Positions 34,341 through 49,147 are shown, counted from the first letter of the stretch. The stretch is DNA of 64,000 nucleotides from Marthasterias glacialis (GCA_911728455.2 OU452238.1:12720065-12784064); one strand, 5' to 3'. Numbers and translations: made by a program. Notes: generated by a model not told the origin, from the letters alone.

Positions 34341-36004
34341 AATAAATAAACCACAAATTTGCACAGCGCCCTCTTTGACAAAGTACTTGCAGTAAATTAT
34401 CTTTTTCGCTGGTGCATTAGAATCTGTTCCAATACGTTGTGACAAACGGGGCACCAGCTCATCGAATTATAATACGTTTGGTGAACATTAATTTAGATCT
34501 AGACGACTTTTCAAGCAACATTATCATCAGTTTGTTTATTTAAAAATGAACGACGGTGTCGTCAAAGGAAACCGTGTTTTGATAGCAATTAGATTACTTT
34601 GCTGATCAGGGGATTTTTTTTTAAATGAGACACACGCTTTACTTTTAGTCAGAGAGTCATATTATTTCCTTTGTTTTCTTTTTTTTCTTGCTTTCAATGT
34701 GTTTGAAAGTTAACGAAGTAGTCCAGGTCACAATGTAAACAACCCTGAGTTTTCTCAACACTGACCTGGGTTCAAGGAAGGTCGAGTTTGTATGTTTCGA
34801 TCCGGTAGTACAATCTTTGTTTGTAATTTAGGTTGGTCTCTGGTAGACACGCCATAATTCCTAACTATTACACCATATTTTAAGTCACTCCCAAAAACCC
34901 ACACGATAAAACAATCTAATCAATACATTATTCCAAATCAGAAATGACACTCTCTCTCTAGGAAAAGAAAAACATAAGTTATCCACTGAGTTTAAAAAGC
35001 TCCACTGAGGAAGTTGAAAAATTAAAATGGTGAAACAATTGGCCTGCTTTACAAGTGGACACAAAGCTACCACGGACACTGTAATATTATAGCAAATTCT
35101 GGCCATAAAATTCGACACGCATTGTTGGGAAACTCGAGGAATGTCCAATGGCTGCGAGCTAGTTGGGTGGTTGTCCACACCCGAGCGCGCCGAGCGGAGC
35201 TCACCGTTCACCCGGGTCGTTCCCGTCACTCAACACTATGGTTTAATTGCCGTTGTCGTTGAACTTTTTCTCGCACTGGTTAGTTTGTGGTCTTCCAAGA
35301 CTCTTGAAGTTAGCCGAACTTTGGGGAATCCGGTCAAGTGTGGTGTAAATTGCGTGCCATATAGATCCCTAAACGGAGTAAGATGAATGCCTTTGTCATT
35401 AATTATATCTTGCTTGAATGACTTGCAATGAAATGTTATAATAGCAGGCTATAACTGGGGATAAAGCAGTTAACAATCAATCACAATTAAATAATATGTC
35501 GTGTTAATGAACGATGACTAAAAGATGATTTGCATTAAAAGTCAGATACTTCATTACTTCGCTTATAATTAAAGCGGCCGAGTATATTATAATTATCATG
35601 AAGTGTACTTGACCAATTTTATTAGAAAAATTAGCTAGCCAGACATTAATTAGTGCCTAAAGATAGTTATTAAAGGAAAATTCTGGATCAGTGTCATCTA
35701 ATAGTATCACTCGTTCATGGGGAGGATTTGTCTATTTAAATCAATTTCAATTCAATTAATTTATTGTCCATTTAAAAAATATGAACATGGAAAATGTACA
35801 TGTCTTAAAAATTGATGAAAGCTCCAAAAATAGAACATTATACTATTAAAAATTAACAATACAACAACAAAAAACATATAAGATAAACCACCCCCAAAAT
35901 AAATTAAAATGGCCTTAGAACATTACAACTGAACCTTTATTGAGAAAAACACAAATTGGAAGACCAAATGAATTCTTTATTTCGTTTAAACAGTTTGTAA
36001 AAAA

Positions 36005-36108
36005 GCAAAACATTGTTAATGGCTTCACGTTCAGACCATGTACCAGAGTCTTTCTCAAAGGCTAAATGACAACACAACACAACACAACACAACACACCAC
36101 ACACATTA
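36005..36108. repeat. Dispersed repeat family I, copy 2
   Basis: Intergenic copy of the block at 32490, followed by an expanded (ACAAC)n tract. Confidence 0.7.
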
Positions 36109-37607
36109 CCACTTGCACATCACATTGTTGAAATCCTCTCTTCGGTGCACAGAACTGCTCATCGAAAAAGGGGGAACACAATTGGTCTCACGATTAATGC
36201 AATATGACTATCCTGTGATGAGACATATGGTCGGCATGGCCCTTTGATCTATAAGTCAAGCTCAGGTGACTATGAAATATTTTAAACGCGGACCACCTGT
36301 TCATAATTTATTCCCAATTTCGAAGAAATGAAGTGAAAATTGAGAAGTCTGTAAAGTAACAAACCGAGATGGCACTTTTTTTTTTACACTCGTAGAATTA
36401 TAGACACAGTTAAGTGTGGACTGTTTATCAATTTCATATCATGACTATCCAGGGACCTGAGAATAGACTGTCCAGGAACCTGAAAAAAGACTGTCCATAG
36501 GAAGTATTATGGCCACACCAAAATATTGTATTGTTTGTTGTTCCTTAATTTCAGACTTGATTTGAAATCTGACAAAAAGTTGATCATTGGCTATTTTGAT
36601 ATAATGATGAATATCAATGTCATATTAAACAATGTGACAGACTTTGCCTTCTAGCCTCGGGTTGGTTGTATTGATTTCAACATCTGTTAAAATGGAAACA
36701 CGATGGCGCCGGTCATTTTTTATATATTCCTGTGATGACCATCTGGGTTAAACTTCTGTTTAGCAGGTTGAACACTTTTAGCATGGATTCACTCTAAAAA
36801 CAACAATTGTTCACGTATAAACTGGTTTTTTTTTAAATCTGACTTGGCAAGACCCAGAGTAATTTCCCAAACTGGAATTCAGTCATACAGGCGCCTTATG
36901 GGAAATGGTTTGATAACGCATCCGCATAGCTGGATACCAATTTTGGACTTGTAGTCTCCGACCAATGTCCTATATTTACCGATTCCATGTTTCATTTTCC
37001 ACGACCCACGTTGAAGTTGTGGTTTTGTCTCAAAGTGTGGGATTGTTTAAATGGTTGCAGTGAGAGGTGTATCCATCTTGGGGATGTTAACAGTTTTATC
37101 TGGTTTATCAAGTCGAAATGAAGTCGAAATGAAACCAAAGTTCCAGAGCCATGAAACAAATTTTGATAAAAACGTATAGAATCAGAGACTACACCATCAT
37201 ACCACATTGTACTTTTTCTGTGGTTGGCAGTCTTCGTGGCTTTCCTACCAATACCACGTCCTGTATTATTGGTCTTTCCTGGGTAACCAAGTGGAAGAGA
37301 TGCCACGTACCAAAAACAACCATGTGTCAAACCCTTCCGTTGCAAAACATTGTTGGGGTTTTACCTCGGGATAAGATGACTGCGCGATAAAAAAGGTCGG
37401 GCTTTTCAGCGGATATTTTGTTTTTACAAATCAATGCACGCTCCACATGCAGGATTTTGATAAGTTTGTATTATCCTGTATATTTTAATTTTTTAAAATA
37501 AGAAATAGGCATGACTATAAAGGCTGGAGGATAGTCAGTTCTCTTTTGTACAATGAAAATCAGCAGTCATTAATGCTGTGGTACACGGGAGACGTGACTG
37601 AGATTTT

Positions 37608-37858
37608 CGCTCTTATGTTAAAGAGTGACACTTCCACTGTCTCGCCCGATTTGGCTCTTTTGAGAGTGAAACTCACTGTGCATCACCCTTTTTGGGTGAA
37701 ATTGAAGCAGACTTCACTCTGATTCAAGTTGAAAATACCCGTCTTTCACTCATATCCACTCACTTCCACCATATGGCTCTTTGCAAGAGTGGTACGGCGG
37801 ACAAAACCAGTGGTTTTCCACTCTTTTACATTTAGAGAGTTGATCGAAGAAAGTTAAT
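37608..37858. mobile_element. Degraded hairpin MITE, GTCCGCCATATGG family
   Basis: Carries repeated GAGTGAAA/TTTCACTC motifs and a central CACCATATGGCTCTTTGCAA segment followed by GAGTGGTACGGCGGAC. The same centre and motif set occur in the intact hairpin at 63010. Confidence 0.7.
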
Positions 37859-38740
37859 TTTATCCCCTCTCCCTTGGTCACAGCGTTAAAACAATTACAT
37901 TCGTTAATTGCATAAAAAACATAAGCAAACCCGCCTTTAGCTTCAAAATATAGAAAGCATCATGGTGACCCATTTCAATAATTCCTCACACCTGTAAAAT
38001 AAATAAGGTTCCTTGAGTCATTTTGGACCGGTCACTAGGCCTACATACAATCCAAACTTCGCAAACCAAGATTGGTTTCTGGAGTTTGAAAACGCATCCT
38101 TTAAGACATATCTGAGTAAGCTGTATAACATCCGATCATCAATGACTTTGGCAGCCTCGCCTTCATCATCTGGAAAAATCCAATCCTCCACATCTGAACT
38201 ATTAATATCCGATAATGATAGAAGTATTATGATATTGCTCTTTGTTCTTCGTCTGTGAAAATAATGCCGGTAAGTCTTGACTTCCGGGGACCAAGAGTGA
38301 AGGGAATACCATATGTTGTACTGCCCAAGACAGATGGGAAGATGTGCACTTTCTTCCAGATGTAAATACAAGGAAATCAGGTTGGCTCTTTTGGGGTTGA
38401 ACTTGATTCCTTAATCAGAAAAATTCACTCATAATATCAGAGAAATATTCTCATTAGTTGAAAAGTATTGTACTTACTTCGTTTATTACGTCTTATAGGG
38501 TAATAATAATGGTTACGTATAAATACTAAAATAGCCACAGATATTAGAATGAGTTTCGGCTCGCTTTATACATTGAATCTTTTGACTGGCTGCTGAACAA
38601 ACAGAAAATACATCAATCTATAAACTAAATTACAGTGTATACTTCATCGTTCATTTGTATTTTCTTGTCTGATAAATGAAATAATTGCTCCTTAAAGTGA
38701 CTCTGAACATTTGTAGATTAGTACTTCATTTATACATAAA

Positions 38741-38883
38741 CAGGCCTGGAATTTCATCTGTGAGAGGGTAAGGCAATTTCAGTTTTACAAAGGGCACTTC
38801 CATTGGAAAATCATAAAGTCTAGGGGCACCAAGGCCAAGACCCGGGCAAAGGAGGCCATGGGCTCCGTGGCCTCCAGACCTGC
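38741..38883. repeat. 150 bp dispersed repeat family F, copy 3
   Basis: Diverged intergenic copy with GGCACCAAGGCCAAGACC and flanking CAGGCCTGGAA / CCAGACCTGC. Confidence 0.65.
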
Positions 38884-41800
38884 ATGGTATAAAGAAAATG
38901 ATGAATGAAAATGAAACTAATTTATCTATTTTATTACAAATTCAAAAGCAAGCACCAGCAACAGGATGGGTAGGAGACTACGAAGACATGTTTAGTGTTA
39001 GACGTGGGAGGAAAACCTCAAATGGGGAAACCCCATGCAAGGCTCCGGCGAGATTGAAGCTGGAGAAAGCAAAGGTGAAAGGCAGGGAAGAATCCACTAC
39101 AAACGCAGTGTGACATGCCTGTGTCATAGTCGGGTTCGAACCCAATTCACTAATAGTACGTCTTCACACAGATCCACAATACAATCAAATGCAGGCACCC
39201 CAAGATCCAGTTCACTTCACTTCCTGCTACAAAATAAGTTTGACACTTGGGAGTTACTTTAACGATTTGCGAGATATTTTATCCTTCGACACGACCTGTT
39301 TTTTTACCCGTATCTGTTTTTAACTTCCACCAAATAGAGAGACAGCAATTGCGGAAACATGGAGCCAATTTCAACTCCCTCAAGGTTCGTCCACTTGAAA
39401 ATGATCTGTCATATTAAATCATCGATAAAACAATAAATCTGTCACCTAGTTTAATAGTTATATATCCCAGATGTACCATTTGTCCCTCCCAAATAACCAT
39501 TTTTGGGTTTGAATGGTGTGAAAAAGGTGATCTTGATGTTTGAGGGCGTGCTGTTGTGTCATGGAAGTGAATGGTCCTGTAAATCAACCAGTTTTCGAAT
39601 CATAAACTAGTTTTATTTAATATATGGACTCATTTCAATAAGGGAACTTTGTGCATGACAAATCAATACAATAAATCAATTCATTGATAGAAAGAAATGT
39701 GTATTATGATCAAAATTACATGCAATTCATGAGTCAGCAAGATGACACCATTTTTACATTTCTTTACATTTTGATTATTTGTCCGCATGCCTGTTGAACC
39801 AAATAAAGATGTGCTAAATTTCCACAAAACTAAGTATGAAAATGTGTTTCGTCACACGCCATACCGACTAAAGAGACGCTGATAGGATCTCCTGGGTGTT
39901 CCTTCTTGACTTCCTTTAATGGCACTACTGATGCATACTGGCATAAGAAACGCGACAAAACCCGTCATAGCCGCACACGGCCTTAGAAGACTTTCTTTGA
40001 CCGTCAACAGGTTCTTCATGAACTTGAAATAAACTTTTTAGGATTTGGCATTATGAAACGAATAATTGAAAAAAAAAGCAAGGTCGGTACGATCACGTGA
40101 GGTAATTTGGCTTTGTTTCAATGCGAAACAATAACAAAACCAACGTCAGTCGATTATCTGAATAGTTCGCGAAGACCTAGTTCAATAGATTGGTTCAGGG
40201 TCATTCAATGCAAGTTTCCTTTTAGACTATACCAGTTTACGGAAATAATGTCTTTTAATAGCAAACCACAACCGTTTGATTATGGTGCCCATTACTTAGC
40301 AGTACTAATTACAACCCACATCATAAACATACACAATACTGTTCAAATTGTTTTAGTAAGTGCATCACAACGCCAAAAAATTGTTGTTTCTATTTTTGAA
40401 ACAAATAATTCCATGAGGAAACCAAATTAATACAAATATTGGAGATAATGTTCAGATTCTGTATGAGGAAAAAGGCAAATATTTTGCAGGTCGTGCACAA
40501 CCATTTGTAATTTATGAAAGGAAAAACTGACGGAGAGGTCTTGCATTTCCACGCTGCGAAAACGCTGTTTCGACAACAACACGCAAGAAACACGTGTGCT
40601 CTTTTAGGCCTATTTCCAAATGTAATATAATTTGTATTCCCTCTTTTTGTTATTATGAAATATTATGAAATAATTTTTACAATCAATGACAATTTATAAG
40701 CGCACAAATCCACAAAAGTGCTCATGGCGCTAGTACAAAACAACTACAAGATTACTGAATAATTAAATACAATGATACAGCAGAACACCCAGTAAACAAC
40801 TTAATGCAATTTTTCCCCGGTTTTTCTTAAACTCGTTCAAAGAAATTCGATGATTTGACGATGTGATGACAGTTTATTCCATAGACGAGGTGCAGCATGG
40901 GAAAGAGATCGGTTACCCCATGAACGATTCGATTTCGGCTCAATGAGGAGGTTTGAAGCTTAAGTGAGGTTTGCAGATACACCATGTACATGAACTCTTT
41001 TAGAAGTTGTGGTGGTTCTGAAAAGAACCAGTGATGAGAATAGTGTCTACAGTATGCACATAGTGTCTCCTCAAAAACCTCACTAGATTGTATTTCCACC
41101 ATGCACAGTTTCATTTTGACATTTACTGCAAACAACGGTTCGTCATAATGCAACATTCTCTCACATAACTTCCATGCATAAACTATAGCTGAACCAAACC
41201 CTATTAACCACGTCATTAATTATTCAAATTAATGTGCATATTTAAACTTGTCGAGTGCCATTGCCCTATCGACGTACCACAGCTGTCTACAACTGGCACC
41301 TGTTGGTTTTTTAAAACCATTTACTTCTCCAAGTTGATTGGTCCACAAGGACAAAACTTGACAAATACACCTGTCTACTTTGTCATTTAAGTACCAGTCT
41401 TAAAATCGTCAGGTGGCTAGGGGTCAAAGGTCACGACCTAGTATAATACTCCCAAATGAGTTGGTGTTAAGGGTATGATTTAATACACGTTATTTTTGTT
41501 GGGATTGGGGAAGTAAACAAGGCTTGTTGGTGTAAACGATGAGGACTTTGGTGACAATCGTCAAACCCTCAAAGAGCTGTACAGACAGAGTGTCAGTGAC
41601 AACAAATGTTTTGAACTAAAACTGAGTAGATTTTCCGCAATATTATTAAACAAACTTGATTGAAGAGTCAACAATGAAGGGCCAGTGTTCCGAAACTCTA
41701 TAAAATAACTTGTCCTCTCTTTGCTTCATATTTTGAAATTGGGTTTTAATACTAATTGGGTTGAGGTATTTTTAACAATGATTACGAGTCTAACTAAAGC

Positions 41801-42929
41801 CCGGTTTTTCTCTACTCGCAGGGAATGTTTCGCAGCAACTGCCCAAGGTAACTTTAGCGATTTTTCCTTGCAAATTTTTACTTGTGATTACAACTTCGCT
41901 TCGCATTCGCATGAAGTATAAACCGGACCTAATTGTGACAACAAATCGCCCGATTCATATGGAGGAGTTTGGGTCTACTTGAAAATGCCTTAACCACTCG
42001 AAACTGCAGCACTTGAATTACAGTATAGCCCATGATGGCCCATAGTGTGATCCTTACCACACGGCCATTTTGGTCAAGAAATATTGGCGTATAAACATTG
42101 TATCACGGGGTTTATTGACGCCAGAACTGACACCTGTGGATATGTATCAGACTTCAATTTTAACATGAAAGAACAAGGTAAAATATAGTCTACTTTGTAA
42201 TAAGAATCAACATTCATCCACAAGTTAAAAAAAATAGCACCAGTAAAGTCAAAGCGATACATAAATCGTATGATTTACCATTAATGTCATTGAAGCCAAC
42301 AATTGGCATCCGTATTAATCTTCACTCAAAACAATGCGTCTTGTTTTGAGTACGGCACTGTTGGTGTCCCTACCGTGAGCTCGTAAAGTTTCAAGCCGCG
42401 TACAGGCGCTTAGAACCCCGGGGCTGTTTTTCCGGATTCCCGCCGAGTTAAAAGTCAAGACCCGGCGGTGGATATGGTTTCCGTGAATGAAGCTTTTATT
42501 TCTGCTGATGCTGTGATCATCAAAATATCCGTCAACACTTTTATAAAATGATACTGGAACGATATCGATTATTTTGCAATCAGAGGAAGTCATTGTTCGC
42601 TTTGAGCAAAGTTTCTTTGTCTTGAATGGAATTCCTTTAAAAGCCGCGGTGAAGAGTACCTTCTCGAACGGCTCCTCAGAGGTCAAGAGGGGTCAAGTCA
42701 AGTCATCAGTCCTTGTTCACTCCACTTGAGAGGTACTTCAAATAATATATACCATTCAAAAACGGACTCAGTGTTTTATTTGGCTCGTCTAAGATTAATT
42801 TACTCCTCCCTTTCTCAAGAATTTTTATTTTATTTTATAAAACAGGTAGATCAATCGCTGTAAGAACTATTGACTTAAAATTTCAAATAACTGTTCAGAA
42901 ATAAATATCGCTTTTAAGAAAAGTATTTA

Positions 42930-43200
42930 ATTTTGGGGTGAACAAAGAAAAATTGACTGGATCGGGATTTGAACCTGCGACCACCGGTTTAACGTACATA
43001 CGCTCTACCAACTGAGCTATCCAGCCCTCATGTTGGCGGTCTCCCAATTTATCAATATCTTTGTTCGGGGTGGGGGGGGGGGGGGGGCCAGTCAGAAGCC
43101 ATTCAACCGGTTACTGCCGTGTAGCCAGGGATCACACCCCATAATATACCATACAACCATAGAGCTATCTCTATGGATATAACCTGGGAAGCGGCAGCAC
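42930..43200 (-). repeat. tRNA-derived SINE, family D, copy 2
   Basis: Same head (GGATAGCTCAGTTGGTAGAG) and GTTCACCCCAAAA end as the copy at 21240, interrupted by a G-tract near 43070. It is the left part of a larger foldback that continues to 43380. Confidence 0.72.
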
Positions 43201-43209
43201 AGGGATCTA

Positions 43210-43380
43210 CCTTAAGGGTGATGCGACTTTTTATTATTTAAATATCAAGCAATAAACTACAAGGGAAACTGACTAGGAACATGCAAAATTAATTTTTCTT
43301 TTCTTTGTTCACCCCAAAATTGATTTAAAATCTACCTAGTCAGTTTCCCTTGTGGTTTATTGTTTGAAAAAATATTTACA
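43210..43380. repeat. Foldback with matching arms
   Basis: CAAGGGAAACTGACTAGG near 43260 is repeated inverted as CCTAGTCAGTTTCCCTTG near 43335-43352. The loop carries the SINE D end (TTCTTTGTTCACCCCAAAAT). Confidence 0.6.
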
Positions 43381-44194
43381 AAGCAAAACCTTAGCTGGGA
43401 GCCAGTCACAAGCACTGCAAGCACTGCATGATGCTTAGTGTATTGGCCGGTAACCCATTTTCGACGAAGGAAGACTTTGCTGCGCTTTAGTTTTGTTTGT
43501 GCTTAAATGTTCAATGAAATCAAAACTAAGGTGGTGCTAACATTTAACAAAATGACTGAAAGGCACCTCAAGTAAAGTTGGAGCCAGGTGGAAAAATGAA
43601 GGGAAATTTAAAATAATCAAAAGAATATGTAATAATTTCACGGATAAATAGAAACATCTGTGAAAAATATTGAAAACAAAGGGGTTATTACCGTACTGTT
43701 CGGCGGTAGTAATTGATTTATGACCATTTCCGATGTGTACTTAGCGCATTTCCTGGTCTGTGGTATTAAGGTCATGGTCCCTGGGAACGAGGTGGTCAAT
43801 TAAACAGCCTGCTTGTCTAGAAGAAAGTTTTCTGTGAAGAAATATAAGAATAAATATACCAACTGCCTATGTCATTCTTATTATCAGTTGATTAATGTTT
43901 GTTCGGCCAAGATTTGTAACAAAATACAAGAAACGAACATATGCTTACATTTAAAATTTTATGATAACTCGACCAATGATATTGTAAAACAAAATGCATT
44001 ACTGCATGTTGGAATGGAACAGTAACAGATTCGATCAAGGTTATTTAGAACAGCTATTGGAATCAGACGACAAGACAAAGCCATTCTGGGCATGGTTTGC
44101 CCAATAAGCTGTGTTCTAGGGCAGGGATTTCGTTTGCATGTTGAGCTGTTAGTGTTTGATACCACTAGATGTGAACCCTTCGAAATTTGAGTGT

Positions 44195-44499
44195 TTAAAG
44201 CCCCATTGTTTGCACAACTCAATATACTTGTAATAAAACCAATCTATGAAAATGTCAGCTCATTTCGTTGTTTCATTATGCGAGAAAGGAGTAACAATGT
44301 ATTCAGCATTTTTGTACGCATTCCTATAGGCAGAGTTTTCGTCTCAGTGAGACGAAAACTAATTTTGGATGTTATTTCATTTAATATTTAAAAACTATAA
44401 CACTTCAGGCAGAAGTACTTCAAATATTTCATGTAAGGTATATGTAAATCTGTGAACATTTATGTTTTTCTTCTCACCAATGTTGAGCTGGGGCTTTAA
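44195..44499. mobile_element. MITE with TTAA target duplication, copy 2
   Basis: Same family in reverse orientation: the right end GTTGAGCTGGGGCT is intact before TTAA, and the left end AGCCCCA is partly decayed after TTAA. Shares the TTTTCGTCTCAGTGAGAC block. Confidence 0.8.
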
Positions 44500-44826
44500 A
44501 ATCTTGAAGTGAGACCATAATACATGGCTTATGGAGTCATTATTTTATAGATTATATATTCATCTTAGGCCATGTCAGTTTTTCTGTTTTGATTAAGAAC
44601 AGACCTAACTTCAAGACTGAGCCTTAACCTTATTAATGGGTGAACGCATCTTTAGAATGACAAACGCTGAGTTGCATTGCCTGTGCAGAATACCTGTATG
44701 CAGTTACATCCATTACAATATTGATATAATTATTAAACATACATAACTATAAATGCTTTCATTGTACCAGTTCGGTTACGATAGTTATGCTTGATATTTA
44801 TTTACTGGCGAATCCTCAGCTGCGAA

Positions 44827-45203
44827 ACTAGGGTAACATTTTAGGGGGCACAAGAGGGGTGCACCATTTTTTTTTCTAGGAGGGCACTTCTGGACAATTA
44901 AAAATGTTCACTTTAACTAACCAAGGCCCTTTTCAGCGCTCTTGTTATGCCGTTTACTATTTTTTTATAAGATAATCTGACATGGAGGTAAAACAAACAC
45001 ACTATAATGTGCCAATAGAATAGAATAGAATAGTTTAAAACTTTAAAATTTAAAAATGCAATTACTACATATAAAAGCTTACAAAATGTAACTTTGTACT
45101 CAGAAGTCCAGATTTCAAATAGGGGGGGGGGCACGGACATCAATTGGGGGTTGGGTGGGGAGGGGGCACGTGCCCCCCGTGCACCCCTTAGTTACGCCAC
45201 TGC
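44827..45203. mobile_element. G-tract MITE, copy 2
   Basis: A GGGTAAC-type left end and a TTAGTTACGCCACTG right end enclose G-rich stretches (near 44845 and 45121-45180). Related to the elements at 27044 and 57518. Confidence 0.5.
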
Positions 45204-48200
45204 GAATCCTTCTTGGATTGGAAGAGAGTGGATGGCATGTTTTGTTTTTAATTGTCAGAGCTGATACGCAGATCCAAGTCTGTAGAAAAAAGCTGGTTTT
45301 CAGTATTAACGAAACATAATAATAATTCAAAATTTAAGCTCGTTTAACGAATAACATTCATGAAAGTAGCCAAAGCTTGCTTGACTTTCATAACATGATC
45401 ATACAAGGCCGTGGTGCCCCACACTCGACTGACAACAAATTCCATGTTAAATCCTACATAGACCAGCGGTTGTAATTTGTACCGCTGGTTAGCGTGTTGC
45501 CGTCAGTCCTCGCCTACCGTGCGGATTGAGTGATTTACGGCGGGCATGAGCTCCTCGCATCGCTAGTGATAATTAGATAGGAGACAGCAGGCTGACGGCC
45601 CCATGGCATAATGATGATGAAGTTGTAAACAACACTTTGGCTTCGGATCGGGTGAACCTGGTATACGGAGTTACGTTTCAATTCAGTTAAATATCATTAG
45701 CATTTATATCTATGCAAACATTTTTTTCTCTCGATTTAACCAACAATAGAGTAGTATTAATGTATTTGTTTATATCAATTGTATTGTAGGTGTAGATTGA
45801 TAGCTGATCCTTACAAGTTCTTTGTTTTAAACTGATATATTCAACAAGAACTGTAGTATGCATGTATGCAATATTTTAATATTGTTTTGATAAACAAGTT
45901 TCAATTGAAAAGTCAAAACAAGTTCTCTACATGCGGTGGTAAAACAGTGCGAATAAAAGAACGGAACTTTTCTCCACGGTTCAACAAAACAAACACACAC
46001 GTGATATAAATAAATTGAAATATAGGGGATATTTTTATACTCACTTCGATGTAACGTTATCCTTTCTTAATTTACTTACATTGTTACTACAATGTAGGAC
46101 GCAGTTCCATAGAAATCTTAAGCAAAAAATCTTGCCTTACAAATTGTTCAGCAAAAATAAGCAGGCAACCAGAGCAACGAGGTAACACTCATATAACATG
46201 GCATTTGTGCTGGTAACCCGTTTCTACCAAACAAGATTGTTTTGTGCTGAGTACATTTCTGAGCTTAATACACAAGGGTTATAACAGATTAATTTATGAA
46301 ATCCAAATTAAAATCAAAATAGATAACAGTAATTTAATGGAAAATACTGTTGATTAAGACATAAAAAAAAATTTGCTAAAATTTGAGCAAACATTGATAT
46401 TGAACAGAAACCACATGCCGCAAAGTCGTTAATACAATCTCTCATCGTCTCGTCATAGACTGTCGGGTACCTACATAAAGAAACCGCTGTAGATAGGTCG
46501 AGTTGGTCAGTTTCACGAGACACCGCAAATCCTTCTGAAGTCACCCGGTGAAATGAGGAGATTAACCGCCACCAAACCACCACTGGACAAGGTTACGCGC
46601 CGGGGTTTCCGTTGATAATATCAGGGGCACGTATGCCTACAGTGGATCATTTTTTTAAGGACACAATATTGAATCATTAACTTTATCAACCTTGTATCCA
46701 TAATCCCACTTCCAATGATTCCACTAGGTACGAAGCTTGGTTCGACCAGAATGGGAATATGCTGGTAATAATTACTATATGTGGAACTATATAGATTGCT
46801 GCTGGACGTCCAGTTTCTATTTTAAACTTTATATGGCGTCAACAGGGTGACTGAAAGTTGCTTCCTGAAACTTAATTTCCTCTTAGTTGGTCGTTCTAAA
46901 GTTACTATTACGTATTCCTTTACGACTTCAAATCGTCCCACTAATTAACCCTGTGTTTTATTGTATCACACCCATGCGTTCCCCCCCAACGTTCTTGTTA
47001 ATATCGCAGAAAGCTTGGAATTCCGTCTTTGCCCAAACGGATTTCAACCACTCTCTATATACAAACCATGTTGCTTGTACGTCTTTCAACAGCACAAAGC
47101 TTCACCCTGTCCTCCAGAAAGTACGCAAGACCTATAAATACATGGTCGTTTGGGGTTTAGAAATTCAATGATCGGTTTTGGTTCGCGTCGACGTTGTGGC
47201 ACCAGCTTAGCCCTGAACCGGTTAACACACATTCTGGTTCCGGAACCCCGGAGAAGGAAATGCAGGCATAAAAGAAGGGAAACATGCCTCTAAATATCAT
47301 CAGAAATAGGATCATGATATGACGTTTGTTAATATCAGGAAAAATTATGATGTCAATTAGTGAGAATTAACACAACTTATGTGAAAAAAGGTTTCTTGAC
47401 TTACAAACATTTTTCAGATTAGGGAGCCGCCATCTTGGAAAGTTTGCTTACTAAACACCGAGCCATTTGTAATATTTTAAATTGCAGAATACAACACGGA
47501 TACATCGTGGCGATTTTGTGAGTATTTTATGCCCGTCGTTGCTTTAAGCGTACATGTATGTGTTTTTATGTGAGCACAAAGTCTGACAAATAAAATTTCA
47601 ATCCAAAATGTTGACTTGTTATTGGAATGCCACGTGATCGTCTGGGTTTGATAAGACATATCGATCGAAGCAGTTATAAAAGACAACAACAAGTAGTCTT
47701 GATTTCATTTGATTATCTGAGCTTATTTACCCCCGAGGTTAAGCCCAAGTGAAGTGTCCCGTGGGGCTGGTACTTTCGCCATAAACACACTGAACTTGGA
47801 AACTTGCGCCAATTGATTGAACTTGGATGCTCAGGAACTGAAAGCAAAGGGCTTCGTCACTTCAAATCAGTTTGGACTGTATAAACCCTTCTGTCAAGAC
47901 GAAGCCTGGTCGACCATCAACAACTCCATCCACCTAGTCGACGAAAAACAACCGTTAGAAAGAGTTACCGGTGTAGACGGGTAACTATAGTACGGTGGTA
48001 ACTGTGTGGATTAGGTGTGATTGATTGCTGTTCAAATTACGGAAGACTCTTTTATCCACGTGGTAGAACTCGCTGGTCTTGGCCACATCTCACGGGACTT
48101 GGTGGTAAGGTTCGCAGTATGTAACTTAGTAACTAGAAAGCTCCCCAATACAGACTAATATTGTCCACAGATTTACCTTCTCTTTGATATTGAGTTTCTC

Positions 48201-49048
48201 CATGGTTATGCTCGTACGATTGTACAGAAAACTTTGAGGGTTTCTGTGATTTCATAAAGAAGCAGGTTTGATACTAACATAGGTATCATAAGATGAACAT
48301 TTGACCTTGAATGACCTCTCTACTGATTATGTACTAATATGCCTACACCTCGATGTTCCTTGGTTACTCATCAATGTACAGTCTTTAGAACCGCCAATCA
48401 GAGACTTCAATAAACAGCTCAATGTTGCTGATTGGTGATAAGTACCGATCAAGTCAAAATCATCGAGTGTCATCGAATCATCCGCCAGATAAATTTGCAT
48501 ATTTCTCTAAACACCGCAAGCCACAAGTTAGTCCGGTCTCCGCCTCCACGTGTGACGTCACCCTATATCGTTAACCCTGAGCTATCACCTCGTCAACCAG
48601 ACTGTCATATTGGTGGTGGTGTAGTGGTGATTTACTACTGTTTGCTCTACAACAGCCGCTTAGAAAGCACCTACAAACACGACCCGCCGTCCCATCAGCA
48701 CGTCATTCCACGAGTTGGAAGGTTACTGTGAGGATACAAGGAGCACAAGGCTGATGACCTACCGTCTACTGTAGCGAAACGACCCCATCAAGAGTATCAC
48801 AGCTACACGCTCAAGTCTCGACGGGATCGGGCTATTTGTGTGCGGACGGGAATGAGGTTTGTGAGGTTATTTTTATCAAGTTATATCGTGGCAGACTCGA
48901 CGAGGTCCATCTTAATTGACTAGATGTACGGTGGGAGGACAAACTGTGTATGCATCACAAAACAGACTTAATGAATAGGTTGCATGCTACACACAACACA
49001 TCGGTAAACTGATCCTCTTTGCTAGTCGGTCAAAATTCATGAGTAATT

Positions 49049-49080
49049 TATAATTTTGTTCTGTGTGGGACACAGTCAGT
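49049..49080 (+). promoter_or_regulatory. SCX: Core promoter of the bHLH gene: TATA box and initiator
   Basis: TATAA at 49049-49053 lies 29 nt before the A of a TCAGTA initiator-like motif (A at 49078). This is the usual TATA-to-start spacing and would give a 5' UTR of about 70 nt before the ATG at 49148. Seen in sequence; function inferred. Confidence 0.4.
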
Positions 49081-49147
49081 AAGACGAAGTGCGTTTGTCG
49101 AAGAGAAGATTGTTCGTGTTTAGACTGTACATGGTGTAGAGAAGAAC

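Larger units (their letters stand above)
33100..49048. other. Intergenic region between divergent DNHD1-like and bHLH genes
   Basis: About 16 kb with no convincing gene. Besides the repeats listed separately, 35141-35230 is locally GC- and CpG-rich, and 38018-38260 has a coding-like minus-strand stretch of unknown origin. The rest is AT-rich sequence with no structure I could assign. It would be expected to hold enhancers of the bHLH gene, but none can be named from sequence alone. Confidence 0.6.

Noticed and set aside
40827..41216. Minus-strand ORF of 129 codons considered as a retroelement fragment
   Set aside because: No reverse transcriptase or other motif could be identified in any frame.
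42315..42686. Minus-strand ORF of 123 codons
   Set aside because: No recognised motif, no homologous repeat seen and no flanking splice context; too weak to call a gene.
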